5,043 nucleotides of DNA from Leptospira ainlahdjerensis. Its GTDB lineage: Bacteria; Spirochaetota; Leptospiria; Leptospirales; Leptospiraceae. Each line of letters starts with the position of its first letter. Positions within the stretch are counted from its first letter, which is position 1. Under the pieces are notes generated by a model. That model was not told the DNA's origin. It ran no database searches and saw only the letters and a list, made by a program, of their open reading frames with translations. Positions 1-4,630 of the stretch are shown piece by piece. Position numbers and translations under genes: made by a program. The DNA lies in contig NZ_JAFFPU010000064.1 of NCBI RefSeq assembly GCF_016919175.1, forward strand, positions 1 to 5,043, read 5' to 3'.

Positions 1-505
1 CCGCAGGAGAAACGTTTAAACGAATCGAATGGTTGGGAGGAAGGTCAATTGTTTTAATTAATTTTCCACTTTGCTTAGGAGATCTTAGAAAGATTTGAAA
101 TTCGAATTTTGACTTACCCTTAGATAGCGGAATTCGGTAATCGCAACCTTCATAAAACCTGATTTCTCTTCCATCTTTACTAAACTCAGGAAAGATTACT
201 TTATATTTTCGAATCCAATAGTCTTCATCAGGTATCAAGCTATTCAAAACACCGTTCGTTGAATTCGGCTCAGACCAGATTGCTAAAAGATAATATGTTC
301 TAATTTTATCTTCTTGGTTTTGGGTGTTCAATTTTCGAAATCCTGATATGTTGAATTTTAAGAACGTATTTTCAAAATTACCCACAGGCTTATATTTTCG
401 CAAATAAGGCCCATAATGTCCAAAATCTACGCACCGAATATTCAGTAGAAATAGAAATAGGAATAATCCTAAGTAAACTAGATATTGTCGATTAACTGAA
501 TTCAC
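1..505 (-). CDS. Lipoprotein-like partner protein of the EGCDYR/LPPNHS family, 3' end beyond the window
   Basis: This reading frame has a GTG start at 503-505 and stays open to the left edge (168 codons visible, C-terminus missing). The start is supported by a GGAGGT Shine-Dalgarno at 511-516, five bases upstream, and by a 4-base GTGA overlap with the stop of the preceding tip gene. The N-terminus (MNSVNRQYLVYLGLFLFLFLLNIRC) is a hydrophobic export signal ending at Cys25. The lipobox LNIRC has Arg at -1 and is poor by general rules, so lipidation is uncertain. Residues 119-131 (EGCDYRIPLSKGK), FEF near 134-136 and LPPNHSIRLN at 155-164 match the proteins at 3324-3959 and 3974-4630, so membership of that family is clear. 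NTFLKFNI at 46-53 also aligns with NTYVKFRI of the 3974-4630 protein. Coupling to a tip gene suggests a cognate envelope partner, possibly immunity. No known domain is recognised; function is inferred from position only. Confidence 0.85.
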   Translation of the reverse strand, partial: MNSVNRQYLVYLGLFLFLFLLNIRCVDFGHYGPYLRKYKPVGNFENTFLKFNISGFRKLNTQNQEDKIRTYYLLAIWSEPNSTNGVLNSLIPDEDYWIRKYKVIFPEFSKDGREIRFYEGCDYRIPLSKGKSKFEFQIFLRSPKQSGKLIKTIDLPPNHSIRLNVSPA

Positions 506-1260
506 AGTGAACCTCCACAAGTTTTTTGGGTTCCTTCCACCCCATCAATGATTAGGCCAACAGGAGCCGAGATTTGCCCTGAGGAAGCATAAGTAATCGA
601 GTATCCTCCTAAATCCGAAGCAACACCTCTACCATTACTTGTAACCGCATGATACACCAAAAATTGAGATGTAACCACATCTAACGCTGAAAAAGGACCT
701 AAAGCCGAGTTAGGCTTTATGATCGAGATGATAGTTTTAGCACCTACTGCTCCATCCTTTGCAGCAGCAGCAATGCTAATATTTATATAAGAACCAACAC
801 CAATCTGTAACCCCCAGAAGCTAACAGCCGCCCCATAACATCCACCAATCCTTGCACTCTTCTCATCCCAGTGAATGTTATTGAAACTTGATTTAGAAAA
901 CCCACCTGCAATATATCCTTGCACAGCATAAGAAGAAAGGATAGAACCAGCAGCAGAAAAGGCAAGCCAAGCAGCTGTCGCAACAGCGGAAACAAAAAGA
1001 ACGAAGCCTAGCGAAATTGCGGCCAAGATCGCCATGGCACCTACGATTCCAGTAAACGCTACAGAACCGATCACAGTAGAAGGCGCGAACGCTACTAACA
1101 TTGCCGCTCCAAGGCCGATCGCAGCGGTCGTCGCAAGCGCTGTAACTCCAACCATAAACGATGCATACGTTGCTGGAGCTAACGTAATCGCTGAAATCCC
1201 TAAACCAAAAACGCCTACACCCAAGGCAGGAGAAACGATCATATAAGCAAGCGAACCCAC
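502..1260 (-). CDS. Orphan Rhs-type hydrophobic tip protein lacking the Rhs core (5'-truncated cassette)
   Basis: Up to 252 residues from a GTG at 1258-1260. It is homologous to residues from about 226 to the end of the protein at 1845-3170, but has no YD repeats and no DPxG boundary. Residues 1-110 are Gly/Ala/Val-rich, with several hydrophobic stretches long enough to span a membrane. The family signature spans residues 114-142 (QGYIAGG, SKSS, NNIHWDEKSAR, CY). A PVGL element lies at 233-236 and the C-terminus is C-x4-end (Cys248). Cys141 and Cys248 are the only cysteines. The start is doubtful: no Shine-Dalgarno precedes the GTG or the ATG at residue 7. The same frame is open back through 11 more codons to the TAG of the lipoprotein gene at 1294. 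It may be a silent cassette, or expressed by re-initiation. The 3' end couples to the next lipoprotein gene by GTGA. The toxin role is inferred from its Rhs-linked homologue. Confidence 0.7.
   Translation of the reverse strand: MGSLAYMIVSPALGVGVFGLGISAITLAPATYASFMVGVTALATTAAIGLGAAMLVAFAPSTVIGSVAFTGIVGAMAILAAISLGFVLFVSAVATAAWLAFSAAGSILSSYAVQGYIAGGFSKSSFNNIHWDEKSARIGGCYGAAVSFWGLQIGVGSYINISIAAAAKDGAVGAKTIISIIKPNSALGPFSALDVVTSQFLVYHAVTSNGRGVASDLGGYSITYASSGQISAPVGLIIDGVEGTQKTCGGSL
511..516 (-). promoter_or_regulatory. Shine-Dalgarno GGAGGT of the GTG-started lipoprotein gene
   Basis: On the minus strand GGAGGT is followed by five bases and then GTG, which overlaps the TGA of the tip gene. It lies inside the last codons of the tip gene, so translation of the two genes is probably coupled. 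This strong site is what decides the non-ATG start of the gene at 1-505. Confidence 0.85.
821..923 (-). repeat. Tip-signature repeat, copy in the orphan tip
   Basis: This segment is closely similar at nucleotide level to 2101-2203 (offset 1280) and encodes the 29-residue tip signature at 835-921. Long identical runs such as TTGAAACTTGATTT and ATATATCCTTGCA show that the two tips share recent ancestry here, while their 3' ends differ. Confidence 0.85.
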
Positions 1261-1293
1261 AAAAGCTAATTTAGCTAGTGCTAAATATTGTCC

Positions 1294-1845
1294 CTAATCT
1301 TTGTAATAGCACTTCTCGGATTTCTTTCTTGGCATAGTTTCCATTAGCCGTAAGTTAAGAATTATCTGATCTATCGCATCAGGGTTCTCTTCGAAATCTA
1401 AGTATAATGACTGCTGATTATCTATTTTTACTTTTTGTCGGATAAATCCAGATTGCCCTACTCTTCGAAACTCGATGTCAAGATAATATTCACCTATCGG
1501 TATAGGGATATAATACTCACATCCTTCCGTATAGTATACATTTTGGCTTGCCTCTCCTACAATCATTGAATAAGGAAGATCGTCTGGATTCTTATAAAAT
1601 ATTTTCCAAAAACTATTTTCCGGATTTAAGTTATATGCTGGAGTTAGATAGGTTTCGCCATATCTTAATACCGGATTTAGAATATAACGATTTTCATTTT
1701 TATTCTCCTGGACCCGGTTGTATCTAAATATTAAAAATGAACCGTCTGATTCAGAAATCGGCAACTTCGTGAACTTGTATGGAATATAGTAGGAACACTG
1801 TATTAATGCGGATAGCATTGATACAAATATTAATTTAGCTCCCAT
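1294..1845 (-). CDS. Short divergent lipoprotein coupled to the truncated Rhs gene (putative partner/immunity)
   Basis: This 183-residue protein starts at an ATG whose A overlaps the upstream TAA (TAATG). A GAGGA Shine-Dalgarno lies about nine bases upstream, inside the end of the Rhs gene. The N-terminus MGAKLIFVSMLSALIQC is a short signal peptide with Cys17 as the likely lipidated residue; LIQC fits the loose spirochaete lipobox better than the E. coli rule. TEGCEYYIPIPIGEYYLDIEF begins at residue 106 and is a diverged form of the EGCDYRMPAPVGK...FEF segment of its paralogues. The LPxNHSxRL segment is not recognisable (LYLDF at 147-151 may correspond). After Cys17 only Cys109 and Cys179 remain; both positions are shared with the paralogues, suggesting a disulfide and an envelope location. 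The end CYYKD-TAG resembles CEIPKD-TAG in the paralogues. It is probably the cognate partner of the upstream tip; the biochemical role is unknown. Confidence 0.85.
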   Translation of the reverse strand: MGAKLIFVSMLSALIQCSYYIPYKFTKLPISESDGSFLIFRYNRVQENKNENRYILNPVLRYGETYLTPAYNLNPENSFWKIFYKNPDDLPYSMIVGEASQNVYYTEGCEYYIPIPIGEYYLDIEFRRVGQSGFIRQKVKIDNQQSLYLDFEENPDAIDQIILNLRLMETMPRKKSEKCYYKD

Positions 1846-3170
1846 TAATTCTTTTCCTCACAAAATTTACTTGCACCTTCTGCATATTTAAGACCCAAAC
1901 CAATTGGAATATCTTTTCCATATATAGCATTTATTGCGTAGGAAGTCGCGTCTGCACCAACACTTTTCCAATCACCCTTAATTATACTAATCGCTGTTCC
2001 AGTGTAGGAGGCATATTGAACGAGAGTCGACACAACCGCATATTTGAGAACTAACCCATTATACCCCAAATAAAGGCCTGTAGCGTGCAGTCCTCCAAAG
2101 GTAACCGCTGCCCCATAACATCCACCAAGCCTCGCACTCTTCTCATCCCAATGAACATTATTGAAACTTGATTTTGACAATCCGCCTGCGATATATCCTT
2201 GCAATGCAAAAGGTGAAAGAACAGACCCTACCGCAGAAAAAGCCGTCCAACCAATCGTAGCATATAGAGGCAACCCGACGGCAATTCCAATCGCAAGTGC
2301 TGCTATGGAAATCACGGTATAAGGTGCAAACGCTATCGCAGCCGCTGCAGCTCCAACAACTGTAACAAAAGCTGTGATTCCGAGTGTAAAAAGAAGCGAA
2401 CTCGTCACTCCCAAAGCGGTAATAACCATCTGTCTCGCAATCAGTCCTCCCTCTAAAGCGGAGGCGCCCATCATCAGAGCAAGCGAACCCACAAAACCAA
2501 AACCCATCGCAACTGCAATCCCCGCAACTACGGCTACGCCACTCGCATACGCGAAGGTAGCTCCTACTCCACCAGCGATCATTCCAGGAAGAGAATTGAT
2601 TGTACTCAAAGCTGCAATGCCAATCGCGCCAATTCCCGCAGCTGCCGCATGCAAACCCATGTAACCAAGAGTTGCACCAAGGCCAATCGCCGCCAAAGCG
2701 CTCGCGACTACAACCGAAGCCATCAAACCAAGTCCAACCGCTGCTGCTCCAATCGAAGGTAAAGAAAACGTTGGAAACGTAATCGCTGCGATCGTTCCAA
2801 TATCAACGCTGTGACCACTCGGATCCGTATGATTCACCGGATTCCCTTCCGTATACATAAACAAGTCCATCGACATCGGAGTTCTCGTATCCAAAATGCT
2901 GTCTGCTTGCGTAAATCTGCCGATCTCTGGATCGTAATAGCGAGCTTTGTAGTAGTAAAGGCCTGTCTCACGGTCTTCTTCTTGACCTGTGTATTTGTAT
3001 CGAAATATATCGGGTCCTTGCGAATCGTTTCTTTGGACTTCACCGTAAGGTTTGTAACTCACATGAGAACTACCGCCCCATTCCCCGCCCCCAAGTCGAT
3101 TCCCTTGGCCGTCCATCGCCATTGTAATCGAACCCAAATGATCAGTGTTGAAAAATACAAAACCAGTCAC
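1845..3170 (-). CDS. 5'-truncated Rhs/YD-repeat protein with hydrophobic Gly/Ala-rich C-terminal tip
   Basis: This 441-residue frame has a GTG start at 3168-3170 and AAAGGA at 3177-3182 as a plausible Shine-Dalgarno. Residues 1-119 are the final part of an Rhs core: DHLGSITMAMDGQGN, YKPYGE, YKYTGQEEDRETGLYYYKARYY, GRFTQAD, then NHTDPSGH as the DPxG boundary (His where Leu is usual). Complete Rhs proteins usually exceed 1000 residues, so nearly all of the core cage is missing. The open frame continues 12 codons upstream (ending ...GTPV) to a TGA at 3207-3209, and that leader also reads like core sequence. Residues about 125-325 are Gly/Ala-rich with roughly six to eight hydrophobic segments. 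The tip signature spans 324-352, IPIGL follows at 421-425, and Cys437 is five residues from the end. Cys351 and Cys437 are the only cysteines. The product may be a membrane-active effector tip, a remnant, or a donor cassette. Core assignment is firm; activity is inferred. Confidence 0.85.
   Translation of the reverse strand: MTGFVFFNTDHLGSITMAMDGQGNRLGGGEWGGSSHVSYKPYGEVQRNDSQGPDIFRYKYTGQEEDRETGLYYYKARYYDPEIGRFTQADSILDTRTPMSMDLFMYTEGNPVNHTDPSGHSVDIGTIAAITFPTFSLPSIGAAAVGLGLMASVVVASALAAIGLGATLGYMGLHAAAAGIGAIGIAALSTINSLPGMIAGGVGATFAYASGVAVVAGIAVAMGFGFVGSLALMMGASALEGGLIARQMVITALGVTSSLLFTLGITAFVTVVGAAAAAIAFAPYTVISIAALAIGIAVGLPLYATIGWTAFSAVGSVLSPFALQGYIAGGLSKSSFNNVHWDEKSARLGGCYGAAVTFGGLHATGLYLGYNGLVLKYAVVSTLVQYASYTGTAISIIKGDWKSVGADATSYAINAIYGKDIPIGLGLKYAEGASKFCEEKN
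1855..1859 (-). promoter_or_regulatory. Shine-Dalgarno GAGGA of the lipoprotein gene at 1294-1845
   Basis: GAGGA is embedded in the final codons of the Rhs gene, nine bases before the ATG of the TAATG junction. It indicates termination-reinitiation coupling between tip and lipoprotein. Confidence 0.7.
2101..2203 (-). repeat. Tip-signature repeat, copy in the Rhs-linked tip
   Basis: This is the counterpart of 821-923 and encodes the signature at 2115-2201. A second shared block of 18 identical bases occurs at 2479-2496 and 1247-1264, at the point where the orphan tip's homology to this gene begins. Confidence 0.85.
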
Positions 3171-3176
3171 GGGGGT

Positions 3177-3182
3177 TCCTTT
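3177..3182 (-). promoter_or_regulatory. Possible Shine-Dalgarno AAAGGA before the truncated Rhs GTG
   Basis: AAAGGA sits six bases before the GTG at 3168-3170, so the truncated core could be translated on its own. The same bases may simply be codons of the ancestral Rhs core (A-K-G-T-P-V), because the frame is open 12 codons further upstream. Confidence 0.45.
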
Positions 3183-3214
3183 GGCCGCGTCCTGCGGAAC
3201 GCGCTCTCAGCTCC

Positions 3215-3275
3215 GGTCAAGTTATTCAATCTTACCCTAAAACTGAGCTTCAAAACAAAAGCCAATAACTTGACC
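3215..3275. repeat. 12-bp perfect inverted repeat with 37-base spacer, in the gap before the truncated Rhs gene
   Basis: GGTCAAGTTATT at 3215-3226 is the exact reverse complement of AATAACTTGACC at 3264-3275. No U-tract follows either arm, so it is a poor terminator candidate. It lies just upstream of the point where the Rhs reading frame is lost (TGA at 3207), so it may mark a rearrangement or a remnant of an inserted element. No transposase is present. Confidence 0.75.
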
Positions 3276-3322
3276 ACGCTTCCATCGCTCGCGGGAGTCT
3301 TTTAATTACGAGAAAGATCTCT

Positions 3323-3398
3323 CCTAATCTTTCGGGATCTCGCAAGGTTTGTCCTCGTCAGGTTCAGGGTTAGGTTCGACGGTTGCGACGATTTCGAA
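3323..3398 (-). repeat. Direct repeat copy 1: shared 3' end of two lipoprotein genes
   Basis: Bases 3323-3371 (49 bases) are identical to 3973-4021. The match continues with six mismatches to 3398/4048, giving 70 of 76 identical at an offset of exactly 650. It encodes the Pro/acidic tail and the stop codon of the gene at 3324-3959. Identity here is far higher than in the rest of the two genes. Confidence 0.95.
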
Positions 3399-3959
3399 TT
3401 CTGGATCATAATGCTTAAACGTTCGATTTATCCAAAGATTCGGATCTCTATTCGGAGGCAACCAACGAACGATATTCAAACGAAGCGAGTGATTCGGAGG
3501 TAGATTGTATTTATGGAATAGTTGATGACTCTTTTGACTGCGCTTTCCCAAACGATTATAGAATACAAACTCAAATGTTCTTTTACCCACAGGTGCCGGC
3601 ATTCGGTAATCACAGCCTTCGAAAAATCTCACATACTTTTTTCCAGCATATTCTTGAATAGAGATCTTCTGTCCACTTCGAACCCAATAATCAAATTCAG
3701 GTTTTAGAAGATTACGCGCCTCCCCGATCAAACCCTTTTCGTACCAAAACGCACTTAGATCAAAATCGATACTTTTCTCTCTCTTCAGTTCTTCGTCAGG
3801 TTGTTCGATTTCCGGCGCTACTAAACGAAACTTTATGTAAGTTCTATCTGTATTTAAAATTTCTCTATATTCATCTGGAGGGCCATGACCCAAATTACCT
3901 AAGCCTGCCAATATTTGAAGTGCCAAAAACAAATCGGAAACTGCTAAAATAATATTCAC
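3324..3959 (-). CDS. Second lipoprotein-family paralogue without a lipidation cysteine
   Basis: This 211-residue protein has a GTG start at 3957-3959, fourteen bases after the TAG of the preceding lipoprotein gene. An in-frame TAA lies just upstream, so the frame cannot start earlier. The only Shine-Dalgarno-like bases (AGGGA, next to the previous stop) are about 11 bases from the GTG, which is weak. The N-terminus MNIILAVSDLFLALQILAGLGNLGHG is hydrophobic but has no basic n-region and no cysteine, unlike its paralogues. It might be a poor signal sequence or a remnant of one. The body carries the family core: EGCDYRMPAPVGK at 114-126, FEF at 129-131 and LPPNHSLRLN at 153-162. The Pro/acidic tail ends CEIPKD and differs from that of the 3974-4630 product by one residue over the last 24. 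Cys116 and Cys206 are the only cysteines. It has no tip gene of its own, so it looks like an added orphan immunity-type paralogue. Confidence 0.78.
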   Translation of the reverse strand: MNIILAVSDLFLALQILAGLGNLGHGPPDEYREILNTDRTYIKFRLVAPEIEQPDEELKREKSIDFDLSAFWYEKGLIGEARNLLKPEFDYWVRSGQKISIQEYAGKKYVRFFEGCDYRMPAPVGKRTFEFVFYNRLGKRSQKSHQLFHKYNLPPNHSLRLNIVRWLPPNRDPNLWINRTFKHYDPEFEIVATVEPNPEPDEDKPCEIPKD

Positions 3960-3972
3960 GCAATTTTATTTC

Positions 3973-4048
3973 CCTAATCTTTCGGGATCTCGCAAGGTTT
4001 GTCCTCGTCAGGTTCAGGGTTCGGTTCAACCGTCGCGGTGATTTCGAA
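3973..4048 (-). repeat. Direct repeat copy 2: shared 3' end of two lipoprotein genes
   Basis: This is the second copy of the 76-base repeat, encoding the tail and stop of the gene at 3974-4630. The pair could mediate deletion or duplication of the 650-base unit between them, or could be kept alike by gene conversion. Confidence 0.95.
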
Positions 4049-4630
4049 AATTCTTTCTTTAACAAGCATTGGAACTCTGTCTTTCGGCTTTGTAAAAGCT
4101 TGATCATAAGGATGAATTTTTTCTACTTCAATATCTTTCGGAATGAAGTCTAAGCGAATTGAGTGATTTGCCGGCAAATCAAATTCAGATTCTAAAATGC
4201 CGGATCTTTGATATGCCTGGAAATCTACTTCAAACACATATTTATTTCGTCCCACAGGAGCGGGCATTCGATATTCACAATCTATTAAAAATTTTTCTCT
4301 CATGTTTCCGCTTATTTGAAGAAATACATTTCGATACAATCCATCTTGCTTATGGTAATAATAACTTTCGCTTGGATTCATGTTTAAATTATCAAAAATT
4401 GTGAACTGTATATTTGCGTAAATTCCATCTCTAATGATTCTGCTATGAAAGGAGTAAGCATCTCTGTTAACGTTTTCCCTCACTATCTTAATTCCTTTCA
4501 TTTTCGAAATCCTAAATTTAACGTATGTATTTTCTACTCCTGAAACAGATCTAGAAATCCGAATATCCGTTGGGCATCCGGTAAGAAATATAATCAAGAA
4601 TAGAAGAATCAGTATTTTTTTTAGCCTCAT
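3974..4630 (-). CDS. Lipoprotein of the EGCDYR/LPxNHS family coupled to a tip gene (putative partner/immunity)
   Basis: The protein is 218 residues long. I chose the ATG at 4628-4630 because it overlaps the upstream TGA as ATGA and has AAGGAGA at 4634-4640 just before it. A TTG five codons earlier would also be in frame but would place the Shine-Dalgarno inside the gene. The N-terminus MRLKKILILLFLIIFLTGC is a textbook lipoprotein signal with basic residues, a hydrophobic core and lipobox LTGC (Cys19). NTYVKFRIS at 34-42, DCEYRMPAPVG at 117-127 and DLPANHSIRLDF at 151-162 are shared with the paralogues at 1-505 and 3324-3959. The tail is rich in Pro, Glu and Asp and ends KPCEIPKD. Apart from Cys19, only Cys118 and Cys213 occur, consistent with a disulfide in the envelope. 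It is probably the cognate partner of the tip protein that runs off the right edge. No Pfam-type family is recognised by eye. Confidence 0.88.
   Translation of the reverse strand: MRLKKILILLFLIIFLTGCPTDIRISRSVSGVENTYVKFRISKMKGIKIVRENVNRDAYSFHSRIIRDGIYANIQFTIFDNLNMNPSESYYYHKQDGLYRNVFLQISGNMREKFLIDCEYRMPAPVGRNKYVFEVDFQAYQRSGILESEFDLPANHSIRLDFIPKDIEVEKIHPYDQAFTKPKDRVPMLVKERIFEITATVEPNPEPDEDKPCEIPKD

Larger units (their letters stand above)
3171..3323. other. Non-coding spacer/scar between the orphan lipoprotein gene and the truncated Rhs gene
   Basis: This is the only gap of note in the window. From its left side it holds 12 codons of apparent leftover Rhs core (3171-3206) ending at a TGA, then the 12-bp inverted repeat, then a short segment up to the lipoprotein stop. 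The left part is GC-rich and can form a small hairpin (GCGTCC at 3187-3192 against GGAACGC at 3196-3202, one bulged base). I see no tRNA, no clear promoter and no intact gene here. Confidence 0.6.

Noticed and set aside
1034..1246. Plus-strand Ala/Pro/Thr-rich open frame (and a similar one at 2374-2664)
   Set aside because: Both mirror the Gly/Ala-rich hydrophobic tip on the other strand. GC-rich Ala/Gly codons leave the complement free of stops, so these are artefacts.
3215..3275. Inverted repeat as a transcription terminator
   Set aside because: The 37-base spacer is long, the arms are AT-rich and no T-tract follows on either strand.
2811..3305. Plus-strand open frame of 164 codons
   Set aside because: It is antisense to the Rhs core and the spacer, rich in Arg/Thr/Val from reversed core codons, and has no Shine-Dalgarno or recognisable domain. 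It is a shadow of the minus-strand gene.
3895..4107. Minus-strand frame of 70 codons across the junction of the two lipoprotein genes
   Set aside because: It lies in a different frame from both genes, over the shared repeat, and has no family features. The repeat-encoded frames on each side explain the sequence.
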